Assembly (NCBI RefSeq): GCF_012844225.1
Contig: NZ_JABAGQ010000004.1
Location: 248,001 to 312,000, forward strand
From: Rhodococcus sp. 105337
GTDB lineage: Bacteria > Actinomycetota > Actinomycetes > Mycobacteriales > Mycobacteriaceae
DNA: 64,000 nucleotides
Direction: 5' to 3'
Shown here: piece after piece, positions 1-8,653 of the stretch
Numbering within the stretch: the first letter of the stretch is position 1
How the letters are laid out: every line of letters begins with the position of its first letter
Made by a program: the position numbers and the translations under genes
Notes under the pieces: generated by a model
Seen by the model: the letters and a program-made list of their open reading frames with translations, nothing else
Database searches by the model: none
Told to the model about the DNA's origin: nothing

Positions 1-342
1 AGTCAGGTCCGGCCCCGGTGTGACGAACCGGTATTCGAGCCCGGTCTTGCGGTCGATCGCGGTGAAGCATTCGCGGGTGTCGTCGACGATGGGCACGACA
101 TACGCGTCGACGTGGTCGTCGTCGAGCAGCCCGCTCATCTGCCGGCCCCGTGCGCCACCTACCGGGAACACCGCTCCCGCCGACGCACCGAGCACACGCG
201 CGACCTTGGCGACGTTGATGCCTCCACCCCCCGCGTCGTAGAACGGCTCCTCGCACCGGAGCTTGCGGGTGGGTACGACTTCCTCGGCGAAGGTGGTGAC
301 ATCGAGGGCCGGATTCATGGTCAGGGTGACGATATCGGGCAT
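1..342 (-). CDS. PfkB-family sugar/sugar-phosphate kinase, 5' part only
   Basis: The first 114 codons of a ribokinase/PfkB-family kinase, cut by the window edge so the C-terminal catalytic half is missing. It opens MPDIVTLTMNPALDVTTFAE, typical of 1-phosphofructokinase, tagatose-6-phosphate kinase and PfkB-type 6-phosphofructokinase. A substrate-loop motif GGGGINVAKVARVLG follows near residue 38. These enzymes phosphorylate a sugar phosphate from ATP in the cytosol. The ATG at 342 is chosen because the conserved N-terminus begins right there. The substrate (fructose-1-phosphate, fructose-6-phosphate or tagatose-6-phosphate) cannot be told from this part. It is separated by 77 bases from rsmB, which is read in the same direction. 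Confidence 0.85.
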   Translation of the reverse strand, partial: MPDIVTLTMNPALDVTTFAEEVVPTRKLRCEEPFYDAGGGGINVAKVARVLGASAGAVFPVGGARGRQMSGLLDDDHVDAYVVPIVDDTRECFTAIDRKTGLEYRFVTPGPDLT

Positions 343-419
343 ACCGAAACCCTAGCCGTGCGACAGGACACCCGACGGGTCCGGCAGAGTCCTCGTACGT
401 GTTGTCCCGTCGGGATGTC

Positions 420-1865
420 TCAGTCGCGCGGTTTGCGCAGAGCCGCCATGAACATCCCGTCCGTGCCGTGCCGGTGCGTCCACAACTGCACACCCGGTCC
501 GTCACCGAGTTTCGGCACACCCGGGAGGAGTTCCCTCGTGTCGAGTTGTTCGACCCCGTACCGGCGGACCGCGTCGGACACCACCCCGACGGTCTCCGAG
601 ACGTGCGGCGAGCAGGTGGAATACAACACCACGCCACCGGGACGCAGCAGACCGATCGCCGCGCCGAGAAGCTCTTTCTGCAGTTTGACGAGGTCGGCCA
701 CATCTTCGGGCCTACGGCGCCAGCGCGACTCGGGCCGGCGGCGCAGCGACCCGAGTCCGGTGCAGGGTGCATCGACCAGGATCCGGTCGTACCCGGGCTC
801 GAGACCCGAGTCGCGGCCGTCCGCGACATGCACGACCACCGGGAGATCACGCGCGGTCTTGCGGACCAGGTCGGCACGGTGCTCGACGGGTTCGACCGCA
901 TCCACCGAGAATCCGTCCAGCGCGGCGAGAGCGCCGAGCAGTGCCGCCTTGCCACCGGGTCCGGCGCACAGATCGAGCCAGCGCCCCGTGTCCTCGCCGA
1001 GCAGCGGAGCCAGCGTGAGCGCTCGCGCGACGAGCTGGCTGCCTTCGTCCTGCACCGCGGCCATGCCCTCGCGGACCGGCTCGAGCCGACCGGGATCGCC
1101 GTGTTCGATGTGCACCGCGTACGGCGACCACGGACCGATCTCGCCGCCGGTCACGAGTGCAAGCTCCTCAGCGGTGATCACACCGGGCCGGGCGACAAGA
1201 TGCACGATCGGACGGGCGTCGTCGGCCGCGAGCACGTCGGCGAGTTCCCCTGCGTCGGCACCGAGGGAATGCACGAATGCCTGGGCGATCCACAGCGGGT
1301 GCGCGTACCGGAACGCCAGGTGCCCCACCGGGTCGCGCTCGGGGTCGGGTGCGAGCAGGTCGATCCACTCGTCCTCGGTTCGTTCCCCCACTCGCCTCAG
1401 CACGGCATTGACGAATCCTGCTCGGCCCGAACCGAATTCGGTGCGGACGAGGTCGACGCTGGTCGCCACGGCGGCGTGCGGGGCGACCCTGGTCCGTAAC
1501 AACTGATAGGTGCCCAGCCGCAGCACGTCGAGCAGCGCGCCGTCGATCTCGTCGACGGGACGGTTGGCGGCATCGGCGATGACGGCGTCGAGCAGTCCCT
1601 GCGCGCGTGCCGCCCCGTAGGTGAGTTCGGTGGCCAGCGCCGCGTCACGAGAGTCCAGTTTGCGTTCGCGAAGGAGGGCCGGCAGCACCAGATTGGCGTA
1701 GGCATCGCGCTCGCGGACCGCGCGCAGTACGTCCCGCGCCGCGGTGCGAGCCGGATCCACCGCCGACTGGGTGGGACGGCGAGTCTGCCGTGGGGCGGTG
1801 TTGCGCCCGGTATGTCCGCCCGGCTTCTGCCCTGAACGCCGGGCCGGTTTGCGAGCTTCACTCAT
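420..1865 (-). CDS. rsmB: 16S rRNA (cytosine-5) methyltransferase RsmB
   Basis: A 481-residue SAM-dependent enzyme that makes m5C in 16S rRNA (C967 in E. coli). The N-terminal third is a NusB-like RNA-binding domain (about residues 45-180). The C-terminal methyltransferase carries the SAM loop [13 protein letters not shown], motif [18 protein letters not shown] and motif [12 protein letters not shown], which supply the two active-site cysteines. The ATG at 1865 overlaps the fmt stop as ATGA, so it is translationally coupled to fmt. The open frame continues upstream inside fmt, but that part lacks family similarity. The basic, Gln/Arg/Thr-rich first 40 residues are usual for actinobacterial members. 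Confidence 0.95.
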   Translation of the reverse strand: MSEARKPARRSGQKPGGHTGRNTAPRQTRRPTQSAVDPARTAARDVLRAVRERDAYANLVLPALLRERKLDSRDAALATELTYGAARAQGLLDAVIADAANRPVDEIDGALLDVLRLGTYQLLRTRVAPHAAVATSVDLVRTEFGSGRAGFVNAVLRRVGERTEDEWIDLLAPDPERDPVGHLAFRYAHPLWIAQAFVHSLGADAGELADVLAADDARPIVHLVARPGVITAEELALVTGGEIGPWSPYAVHIEHGDPGRLEPVREGMAAVQDEGSQLVARALTLAPLLGEDTGRWLDLCAGPGGKAALLGALAALDGFSVDAVEPVEHRADLVRKTARDLPVVVHVADGRDSGLEPGYDRILVDAPCTGLGSLRRRPESRWRRRPEDVADLVKLQKELLGAAIGLLRPGGVVLYSTCSPHVSETVGVVSDAVRRYGVEQLDTRELLPGVPKLGDGPGVQLWTHRHGTDGMFMAALRKPRD

Positions 1866-2785
1866 TGCGCACGTACTTTCGAGTCGAGTCGGGCGCCGCG
1901 CGCCCAATCTGCTGCTGCCATCGGTTTCTTGCCGGGGGGCTGAACGGTGCCGAGCCGCACCGCGGTGGACCCTGTCCCGACGAGCAGGCCGTTCTTGAGG
2001 ACCGCGAGTTCGCCGGGGTCGAGCGTCTCGTCGACGGGGGTCACCGGCCCGAGCTTGACTCGCAGGTCGCCGATCATGGTCCACGCGCCCGGCGCCGGGG
2101 TGACCGCGCGGACGTGGCGGTCGACCACGTGCGCAGGCCGCGTCCAGTCGACCCGTGCGGCGTCCACGGTGACCTTCGGGGCGTGGGAAACACCCTCGGC
2201 GGGTTGCGGCGCCGGAACGAGGATGCCGTCCTCGAGACCGTCGAGCGTCGATTCGAGCAGCGTTGCACCGGCCTCCGCGAGACGACCCAGCAGATCACCG
2301 GCGGTGTCGGTGGGCCGGATCATCTCGGTCACCACGCCGTACACCGGGCCCGTGTCGAGACCGGCTTCGAGCCGGAACGTGCTGGCTCCGGTGATCTCGT
2401 CACCCGCGGCGATCGCGGCTTGCACCGGTGCTGCTCCGCGCCATGCGGGGAGCAGAGAGAAGTGCAGGTTCACCCAGCCGTACCGGGGGATCTCCAGCAC
2501 GGCGGGCGGGATCAACGCTCCGTATGCGACGACGGGGCAGCAATCGGGCTGGAGTTCGGTGAGACGGGCGATGAATTCGGGGTCGCGAGGTGCCTGCGGA
2601 GCAAGCACCTCGATACCGTGTTCGTCGGCGACCTGCCCCACTTCGGATCGGACCGCCTTCCGGCCGCGACCGGCGGTGGTGTCGGGCCGCGTCACGACCG
2701 CGACGACCTCGTGGCGGGGCGAGGCGATGAGCCGCCGCAGTGCCGGCACTGCGGGGCCGGGAGTACCTGCGAACACCACCCGCAT
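1862..2785 (-). CDS. fmt: Methionyl-tRNA formyltransferase
   Basis: A 307-residue enzyme that formylates Met-tRNA(fMet) using 10-formyl-THF, giving the initiator tRNA. The N-terminus [20 protein letters not shown] and the folate/catalytic motif [18 protein letters not shown] (about residues 110-127) are diagnostic. A catalytic-Asp region, GLDTGPVYG, and a C-terminal OB-type tRNA-binding domain follow. Length matches the family. It is first in a two-gene unit with rsmB (ATGA overlap). A candidate promoter lies about 100 bases upstream in the divergent spacer shared with the DUF2804 gene. Confidence 0.96.
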   Translation of the reverse strand: MRVVFAGTPGPAVPALRRLIASPRHEVVAVVTRPDTTAGRGRKAVRSEVGQVADEHGIEVLAPQAPRDPEFIARLTELQPDCCPVVAYGALIPPAVLEIPRYGWVNLHFSLLPAWRGAAPVQAAIAAGDEITGASTFRLEAGLDTGPVYGVVTEMIRPTDTAGDLLGRLAEAGATLLESTLDGLEDGILVPAPQPAEGVSHAPKVTVDAARVDWTRPAHVVDRHVRAVTPAPGAWTMIGDLRVKLGPVTPVDETLDPGELAVLKNGLLVGTGSTAVRLGTVQPPGKKPMAAADWARGARLDSKVRAQ

Positions 2786-2886
2786 GTCAGAGCACCGCCG
2801 GTGCGGGTGGGCGCACTGCGATGCGGAAGCTAACCGGCGGGTGTGTCACGAATACTGCTCCAGGGTTCGGCGACGATGGCTCCCCC

Positions 2887-2944
2887 ATTCTAGGGAGTCG
2901 GTCGCCCACACCGACACGGTGTCGCCACCACAGCCCAGTAGTCT
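2887..2944. promoter_or_regulatory. Divergent promoter region with 13-bp palindrome between fmt and the DUF2804 gene
   Basis: On the plus strand TAGTCT (2939-2944) fits a TAnnnT -10 element 8 bases before the ATG at 2953. On the minus strand TAGAAT (2892-2887) fits a -10 for fmt. Between them sits CGACACGGTGTCG (2912-2924), a perfect 6-1-6 palindrome covering the expected -35 area of both promoters, so it could be an operator for a regulator acting on both genes. This is read from sequence only; neither start site is known. Confidence 0.4.
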
Positions 2945-2952
2945 CGCCGGGT

Positions 2953-3900
2953 ATGCAGCAACGACGCCTCACCACCGGCCCTCTCCTCGACGACGGCGGA
3001 ACGCTCATCGAGACCGGATGGAGCGCGAGCGAGGAACGTCGGTACGACCGCCGGAAGGTCGCGGCGTCCGGTCTGCGCGTCAAGGAATGGGACTACTACT
3101 GCGTCCTGTCCGACGGCGATTCCGGCCCCTACGGCATCGCTCTGACCGTGGCCGACAACGGCTACATGGGTCTGCTCGGCGTCAGTTGGCTCGACCTCGC
3201 CGGGCCGGCAGACGTCACGGAGAACACGATGATCCCCTTTCCGCGCGGCCGTCTGGGCTTGCCGGCGAGCGCCGACTCGGGCGATGTGGTGGTTCGCCGC
3301 GGCGACGTGCACATCGAGTATCGGAACGAGGGACAGGCACGACGGCTGATCGTCGACCATCCCGGGTTCGGCGGAGGCCGCGGGCTGTCGGGTGAGCTGG
3401 TGCTGACTCAGCCGCCGATGGACCGGATGGTGATCGCCACCCCGTTCCCGTCCAGCCCGAAGGCCTTCTACTACAACCAGAAGATCAACTGCCTGCCCGC
3501 CCGGGGCAGCGTGACGGTCGACGGCCGCGAGCACCTGTTCGACCCCGCGACAGCGTTCGGCGTATTCGACTGGGGCCGGGGAGTCTGGACCTACGACAAC
3601 ACCTGGTACTGGGGTTCGGCGTCCGGCCTGCACGACGGACTGCCCTTCGGCTTCAACATCGGCTACGGGTTCGGGGACACCGGCGCGGCGAGCGAGAACG
3701 TGGTCTTCCATGACGGTGTGGCCCACAAACTCGACCGCGTGCAGTTCCACCTGCCGGTCGGCACGTACGACGGTGCGCCGTGGCGATTCACCAGCAACGA
3801 CCACCGTTTCGAGATGGAGTTCGTGCCGATTCACGATCGGGCCGCGGACGTGAACGCTCTCGTTCTCCGTTCGACCCAGCATCAGGTGTTCGGCCGCTAA
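2953..3900 (+). CDS. DUF2804 family protein, ended early by an in-frame TAA
   Basis: A 315-residue member of the DUF2804 family (all-beta, lipocalin/CrtC-like; function unknown). Family-like blocks include YYNQKINCLPARG, FGVFDWGRGVWTYDNTWYWGS and NIGYGFGDTGAASENVVF. The frame ends at TAA 3898-3900 right after HQVFGR. The same frame continues for 28 more codons to a TGA at 3985-3987, and that tail contains VVLDDGSRLEI and LLGFAEKVRNRW, which look like the normal DUF2804 C-terminus. The gene has therefore probably lost its last 28 residues through a nonsense change, or the base call is wrong. The ATG at 2953 is preceded by a -10-like TAGTCT only 8 bases away, so the mRNA may be nearly leaderless. 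Confidence 0.8.
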   Translation: MQQRRLTTGPLLDDGGTLIETGWSASEERRYDRRKVAASGLRVKEWDYYCVLSDGDSGPYGIALTVADNGYMGLLGVSWLDLAGPADVTENTMIPFPRGRLGLPASADSGDVVVRRGDVHIEYRNEGQARRLIVDHPGFGGGRGLSGELVLTQPPMDRMVIATPFPSSPKAFYYNQKINCLPARGSVTVDGREHLFDPATAFGVFDWGRGVWTYDNTWYWGSASGLHDGLPFGFNIGYGFGDTGAASENVVFHDGVAHKLDRVQFHLPVGTYDGAPWRFTSNDHRFEMEFVPIHDRAADVNALVLRSTQHQVFGR

Positions 3901-4025
3901 ACCGGCTTCGTCGTCCTCGACGACGGTAGCCGGCTCGAGATCGAGAACCTCCTCGGTTTCGCGGAAAAGGTGCGCAACCGCTGGTGACCGGTCGATGCCG
4001 ACCGTTTCCGCGGTGACCGGTGCGC

Positions 4026-5012
4026 TCAGAAGTTGGCCTGGCGGACGACCTCCGGGATTCCGGTTCCCAGCGCAACCCGGGTGCACGTGCCCAGTGCGAC
4101 TCGATCGGGATCGAGGGCATGCCGGATCAGTTGCAACGTGAATTCGTCGTAGACCATGTTGAAGTGGCCGGTCCGATTCTGTGGACACAGATCCTGGACG
4201 ACGAGATTGACCGCACCTTCTCCGCGCAACGCAACGTTGTCGGCGGGTTGGATCACTTCGTCGAATCGGGTTCCGATGGTGGTGTACTGCACGCCGGGAA
4301 CGGTGTCGCTCGGCGCGTTCAATTCGGTGAGCAGTACCGAACCTTGGAGTTGCTCCGCAAGCGCCACCGAGAATTCGCCCTCGAGGAAGTCGGTTGCGCC
4401 GGGTAACGCGGCGATCGCGGTCGCGAGACCGTAGAAGGTGCCGCCGTAGCTGGGAGACGCCACCCCGACCCAGCGGTCGACCACGTGGGCGCCTCCGAGT
4501 TTGTTGATGTAATAGCGGGTGACGACCGCGCCTTGCGAATACCCGACGACGTCGACTTCGGTAGCTCCGGTCTCGGCCCGGACCCGCTCCACGAACTCGC
4601 CGAATTGTGCTGCGGACACCCGGATCTCACCCGTGCCGTACGACTCGGCCCCGGCCGCCAAACCGTAGTTCACCGCGAAGACGCACCGCCCGGATGCAGC
4701 GAGAAGGGGTGTGAGTGCGGCGAAGTCGGAGTAGCTGTTGGAGTCGGTCCCGTGCGCAAGCACCACCGGCCGGGGGTTCTCCGGCGAGAGCACACACGAG
4801 AAGTCGTTCGTCTGCGGCGGCACCGCGCCGGGATTGTTCTCCGCGTATTCGGCAGCCTCCGCGTGGGTTACCGCCGGCGGCCCCGGCACCACGGGCACAG
4901 AGGATGAGGACCCCGTCACCCCGACGAGCGGTTGCGCACCCGCCACTCCCGCCGTGAACGCGGCAACGCACAGAGCCGCGAGCCCGGCCGACCACACTCG
5001 TCGGACCACCAT
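4026..5012 (-). CDS. Secreted lipase/esterase, alpha/beta-hydrolase fold
   Basis: A 328-residue exported ester hydrolase. Residues 1-27 form a signal peptide (MVVRRVW, a hydrophobic stretch, then AGVAGA). The oxyanion motif VVLAHGTDSNSYSDF is near residue 85. The nucleophile motif GYSQG, with Ser about 159, follows VDVVGYSQGAVVTRYYINKL, and a likely catalytic His is in NRTGHFNM near the C-terminus. The pattern is that of actinobacterial class 2 triacylglycerol lipases; the substrate is not known. The ATG at 5012 is preferred over one 33 bases upstream because an AGGAGG box sits 7-8 bases before it. It is a single gene downstream of a 323-base spacer. Confidence 0.85.
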   Translation of the reverse strand: MVVRRVWSAGLAALCVAAFTAGVAGAQPLVGVTGSSSSVPVVPGPPAVTHAEAAEYAENNPGAVPPQTNDFSCVLSPENPRPVVLAHGTDSNSYSDFAALTPLLAASGRCVFAVNYGLAAGAESYGTGEIRVSAAQFGEFVERVRAETGATEVDVVGYSQGAVVTRYYINKLGGAHVVDRWVGVASPSYGGTFYGLATAIAALPGATDFLEGEFSVALAEQLQGSVLLTELNAPSDTVPGVQYTTIGTRFDEVIQPADNVALRGEGAVNLVVQDLCPQNRTGHFNMVYDEFTLQLIRHALDPDRVALGTCTRVALGTGIPEVVRQANF

Positions 5013-5185
5013 GTGGCGCCTCCTGTCGCAACGCGGTCGTGCCACGTCATCGAAACAAGGGTTCGATCACAAACGACTGCAACTGTATCTGTTAAAGATA
5101 CTAAGCCCACCGATGATCATCGCGCTGTCACTTGAACGAGGGACAGTTTCCCGAGCCGGAACACGAGCGAACGAGCACAACAGAA

Positions 5186-5226
5186 CCGGCCCCTCCCGTC
5201 GACGAGAAGTCGACGGGAGAGGCCGG
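5186..5226 (-). terminator. Hairpin terminator downstream of the serine hydrolase gene
   Basis: The arms CCGGCCCCTCCCGTCGAC (5186-5203) and GTCGACGGGAGAGGCCGG (5209-5226) pair over 18 bases with one mismatch around a 5-base loop. Reading the minus strand, the stem is followed by TTCTGTTGTG, a weak U-rich tail. It lies 110 bases after the stop of the gene at 5336-6067 and before the lipase promoter. Confidence 0.7.
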
Positions 5227-5235
5227 AAAGCTGCT

Positions 5236-5313
5236 GTAACTATTGGGCTGTCGGCACCACCGGGTGCCGGTAACCACCGGGCTCCTGTAACTACCGGATC
5301 GGGTAACTACCGG
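5236..5313. repeat. Short tandem repeat array, 11-bp core with 16-17 bp period
   Basis: The core GTAACTACCGG or a near match occurs at 5236-5246 (GTAACTATTGG), 5270-5280 (GTAACCACCGG), 5287-5297 and 5303-5313 (both GTAACTACCGG). A decayed copy GGCACCACCGG at 5253-5263 fills the remaining slot, so five units lie 17, 17, 17 and 16 bases apart. The array sits between the stop codon of the serine hydrolase gene and its terminator, so it would be part of the 3' untranslated RNA. Role unknown. Confidence 0.7.
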
Positions 5314-5335
5314 CGTGCTGCGACCTACGAGAGCC

Positions 5336-6067
5336 TCAGCCTTCGCAGAAGGCCTCTGCCACAGCGGGAGGAAGCCCGTCGAGCAGTTGCTGGGCGGGTA
5401 CGGCGAGGACCGGGTCGTCCGCGAGCCAGCGTGCCGCCGCGCACTCGGTAAGGCGGTAACCGGACTCCGGTGCGGCAGGCCCGCCGTCGGTGAACGCGCC
5501 CAGGACGTGCTCCGAAAGCTGCGCGGCCGACCCGTATGTCGAGGCGCCCACCGAGAAGTCCGGCCCGAACGATGCCGAGGCATTGAACGAGCGATCGTCG
5601 CTCCATCCCCACTTCGTTCCGATGACACCCGCCAGCAGCGCGGTGCCGTAGTTCTGCGCGTACCCGTCGGCGGCCGTCCCGTATGCCGATGCCATGGCGG
5701 CGAGTACCGGCGAATTCGGATCGGTGCGCTTCTTCGTTTCGAGATAGGTGACCATGTCGTGAGTCGACGTGGTTCCGTTGCCCCAGTAACCGGGCACGTA
5801 GGTATCGGTGAGCCCGAACTCTTCTACCGTCGTCGAGATCGCCTGGGGGTACTTCGCATGAAGCCGGTTGGCGATCGCGTCGTTCGACGCGCGGATCATC
5901 TCCGTGGCGTCGGCATGGTCGGCGGCGTCGCCGTACCGGAAGACGTACTCGGCCAGATACAACTTGACGATCGAGACCCCGGCACGGGATTCGTGTTCGT
6001 TGGCGGTGCCCGCGCGGAACCCGGTCGGCGAATGCGCAAACGAGATCTGCGTGCTGCTCGGCGCCAC
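5336..6067 (-). CDS. Secreted serine hydrolase, beta-lactamase-like (5' end unresolved)
   Basis: At least 243 residues. Motifs fit the penicillin-binding/class A beta-lactamase superfamily: an SxxK-like SIVK (about residue 32) in GVSIVKLYLAEYVF, an SxN-like SND in IRASNDAIANRL, and a possible third motif around GTKWGW. The true activity (peptidase, esterase or lactamase) is not known. The GTG at 6067 is the only standard start in the frame, but the frame is open up to 6250 and encodes a fine export signal core (LTVAALTALAVSGSGIAAAAP) upstream. The only nearby ATG, at 6180, is in another frame. Either the start codon is non-canonical or a small indel has displaced it. Confidence 0.6.
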   Translation of the reverse strand: MAPSSTQISFAHSPTGFRAGTANEHESRAGVSIVKLYLAEYVFRYGDAADHADATEMIRASNDAIANRLHAKYPQAISTTVEEFGLTDTYVPGYWGNGTTSTHDMVTYLETKKRTDPNSPVLAAMASAYGTAADGYAQNYGTALLAGVIGTKWGWSDDRSFNASASFGPDFSVGASTYGSAAQLSEHVLGAFTDGGPAAPESGYRLTECAAARWLADDPVLAVPAQQLLDGLPPAVAEAFCEG

Positions 6068-6286
6068 GATCGCCCCGTTGTCGTCGAGAACGGGTGCCGG
6101 TGCCGCGGCGGCGATCCCGCTGCCGGAAACAGCGAGTGCGGTCAGGGCGGCGACGGTGAGGCCTGAGCAAGAGGGCGCATGGCAAGCGATCGTAGTTGCC
6201 CGGCACCGTTCGTGTGCGGTGACAGCGATGAGTTCTCGCTGTTGCGCCGGTCACACCGTGTGAGAGGCCCGACCACGAGGAGAAAC

Positions 6287-6574
6287 ATGATCATCGTCGC
6301 TGGACACATCGTCGTCGACCCGAGCGCACGCGGGAGCTACCTCGCGGGATGCGCCGATGTCGTGGAACAGGCGCGCCTCGCCCCCGGGTGCCTCGAATTC
6401 TCTGTCACCGCAGACCTGATCGATCCGTCTCGCGTCGTGGTGTTCGAGCGGTGGGACTCCCCCTCCGCCGTCGAGCGCTTCCGTGGATCCGGACCCGACA
6501 GCGACGCAGCCGCATCCGTCGTGTCCGCATCGGTCGCGGAATACGCTGTGGCCGAGGTTCGCTCGCTCACCTGA
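6287..6574 (+). CDS. Antibiotic biosynthesis monooxygenase (ABM) domain protein
   Basis: A 95-residue single-domain protein of the ABM dimeric alpha/beta barrel fold. Typical features are IIVAGHIVVDPSARGSYL at the N-terminus, ARLAPGCLEFSVTADLIDPSRVVVFERWDS in the middle and a helix after SAVERF. Members oxidise quinols or polyketides without cofactors, or act on reactive metabolites; the substrate cannot be read here. The ATG at 6287 follows a GAGGAG box. It is a lone plus-strand gene, divergent from the serine hydrolase and convergent with priA (11 bases between stops). Confidence 0.8.
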   Translation: MIIVAGHIVVDPSARGSYLAGCADVVEQARLAPGCLEFSVTADLIDPSRVVVFERWDSPSAVERFRGSGPDSDAAASVVSASVAEYAVAEVRSLT

Positions 6575-6585
6575 CCGTGGCGGGA

Positions 6586-8634
6586 TCAACCGATACGCGG
6601 CGGGTCCACTTGAACACGTAAAGGGCCGTCCGCACGGCGCGCGGTCCGGGTCGCCTGCGCTTCCCGCAGCGCGGCGCCCAGGTCCCGGCCCAGATGCCGG
6701 GCGACCCGCACGATCATGCGGTGCACCTCCTCGGGTTCCGGGCCGTCCGAGCCGAACGGCAGTCGCTGTCCCGGAGGCAGCGGAACGGGTCCGAGCACTT
6801 CGGCTCCGTCGGGCAGACGGGTCGCCTCGAGAAGCTCCGCGACTGCGGCGGAGCCACCGTCGAGCGCAGCCATGTGCACGGCGGGAGGGAAGCCGACTTC
6901 GGTGCGTTCGGCGACCTCCTGCCTGGCGTGACCTACCGGATCCCACCGCACCAGTGCCTGCACGGTCGGAATCCCGGAGTCGGCGACCACCACCACCTGC
7001 CCACCGTCCGCGAACGGCCGCACCAGCGCCGACGCCGCCAGCCACCGCCGCATCGCCTCCTCGGCGGCTCGGAGGTCGGCACGCCCGAGCAGCGCCCACC
7101 CGTCCAGCAACAGCGCGGCACCGTATCCCCCGTCGGCGACGGGTTCCGCGCCGACCGTCGACACCACCAGTGCGGCACCTCCCGGCGCGGTGGCTTTGAC
7201 CTCGCCGCCGCCCGACGTGATCACCGGTACCCCGGGAAACGCGCGCCCGAGTTCTTCGGCGGTGCGGCCGGCACCGACGACGACGGCCCGCAGCGAACGC
7301 GCACCACAGGCATGACACCGGTGGGTGGCGTCGGCGACCCCGCACCACTTGCACGCCGGTATCGCGGCACCGTCCGGCCCCGCCGCCGCCGGCAGCGCCA
7401 ACGGGCCGTTGCACCGTCGGCACCGCGCCGGGGCGCGGCACTTACCGCAGGCGAGGGCCGGCACGTACCCGCGGCGCGGGACCTGCACGAGCACCGGATG
7501 TCCCGATCCGAGTGCTGCCCGCGCCGCCGCGAACGCGATCGCCGGCAATCTGGCGGCGCGCGCAGCGGGGTCACGCTCGATCGCCTGATCGCTGTCGGCG
7601 AGCGCGGTGATCTTCGGCGCCCACGCCCGGAGCACCTCGCGCGGGGCGAGCAGGTCGTGTGCCCAGCCCGAGTCGACGAGCGCCTGCGTCTCGGCGGTCC
7701 GCGCGTGCCCGGCAATGACGACGGCCGCGCCCACGGCGTGCGCCCGCAGCGCGGCGACTTCCCGGGTGTGCGGGTACGGCGACCGGGGCTCGGAATGCAG
7801 GTCGTCACCGTCGTCCCAGACGACGAGGAGCCCGAGGTCGGGTGTGGGTGCGAACACCGCGGCGCGGGTGCCCACCACGATCCGGGCCGAGCCGCGCAGA
7901 GCCGCCAGCCATCGGCGATACCGTTCGGCCGGACCGAGACCCGCGGTCAGTCCTACCACGTGTTCTGCGCCGGCGACGTGCACGCAGGCGGCGAGCACAC
8001 GGTCGAGGTCGCGCTGGTCCGGAACCACCAGCACCGCCGCACGACCGGCCGCCGCCGTGAGCGCCGCGAGTTCCGCGAGGCGGGTCGGCCAGTCTTCCCC
8101 GGGAAGTGCCTGCCACGCCGCCCGAGGTGCGCGACCCGACGAGAGAGCTTCGAGGAAGTTCTCACCGTGCCGGTAACGCGCCCAGGGACCACGATCGAAC
8201 GCCGGGACCGCCGGCGGATCGACCGGTCGCGGTTCTTCCGCTTCCACCCGGGCGTGACGCGGTGGTACGGCGAGCCGGAGTACGTCGGCGCGGGTGCCGG
8301 CATAGCGGGTCGCCACTTCGTCGGCGAGCGCAGCGATCTCGGGCGTGAGAACAGGTTCGGCCGACACGACGCGGTCGAGCGCCCCGAGTTTGCCCGGGTG
8401 TTCGCTCGTCGCGGTGCGGGAGAGCAGAAACCCGTCGACGAGCCGGCCCGCGAAACGCACTCGGACGCGGACGCCCGGCCGGGCGTCCGCGTCGAGGTGG
8501 TGCGGGATGAGGTAGTCGAACTCCCGGTCCAGGTGCGGCACGGAGAGCAGCGGCAGAACGCGCCCTACCGGGTCGACCTCGGCAGCGCGTGTGTCGGCAG
8601 CGCGCTTGTCGGCAGCGCGTGTGGCGGCAGCCAC
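6586..8634 (-). CDS. priA: Probable primosomal protein N' (PriA), helicase motifs degenerate
   Basis: A 682-residue PriA homologue involved in restarting stalled replication forks. An N-terminal 3'-DNA-binding domain (VLPLLSVPHLDREFDYLIP, then RVRVRFAGRLVDGFLL) is followed by a degenerate helicase core. A zinc-binding region carries the Cys pairs CGKC, CRRC, CKWC and CHAC. At the Walker A position there is no GxGKT; the sequence reads FLEALSSGRAPRAAW, and the DEEH box is replaced by VWDDGDD. This is typical of actinobacterial PriA, which is thought to have lost ATPase activity. The GTG at 8634, 19 bases after metK, begins a short TRAAD/KRAAD/TRAAE repeat, so the exact start is uncertain. Confidence 0.9.
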   Translation of the reverse strand: MAAATRAADKRAADTRAAEVDPVGRVLPLLSVPHLDREFDYLIPHHLDADARPGVRVRVRFAGRLVDGFLLSRTATSEHPGKLGALDRVVSAEPVLTPEIAALADEVATRYAGTRADVLRLAVPPRHARVEAEEPRPVDPPAVPAFDRGPWARYRHGENFLEALSSGRAPRAAWQALPGEDWPTRLAELAALTAAAGRAAVLVVPDQRDLDRVLAACVHVAGAEHVVGLTAGLGPAERYRRWLAALRGSARIVVGTRAAVFAPTPDLGLLVVWDDGDDLHSEPRSPYPHTREVAALRAHAVGAAVVIAGHARTAETQALVDSGWAHDLLAPREVLRAWAPKITALADSDQAIERDPAARAARLPAIAFAAARAALGSGHPVLVQVPRRGYVPALACGKCRAPARCRRCNGPLALPAAAGPDGAAIPACKWCGVADATHRCHACGARSLRAVVVGAGRTAEELGRAFPGVPVITSGGGEVKATAPGGAALVVSTVGAEPVADGGYGAALLLDGWALLGRADLRAAEEAMRRWLAASALVRPFADGGQVVVVADSGIPTVQALVRWDPVGHARQEVAERTEVGFPPAVHMAALDGGSAAVAELLEATRLPDGAEVLGPVPLPPGQRLPFGSDGPEPEEVHRMIVRVARHLGRDLGAALREAQATRTARRADGPLRVQVDPPRIG

Positions 8635-8653
8635 CCGGGTGCGACCGTGACCG

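Larger units (their letters stand above)
5013..5335. other. Gene-free spacer of 323 bases with terminator and repeats
   Basis: No convincing reading frame is seen here. It holds the leader and presumed promoter of the lipase gene next to 5013, a strong hairpin at 5186-5226, and an array of short repeats at 5236-5313 just past the stop of the serine hydrolase gene. A TA-rich stretch around 5085-5105 is the lowest-GC part and is the likeliest promoter site for the lipase. Confidence 0.6.
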
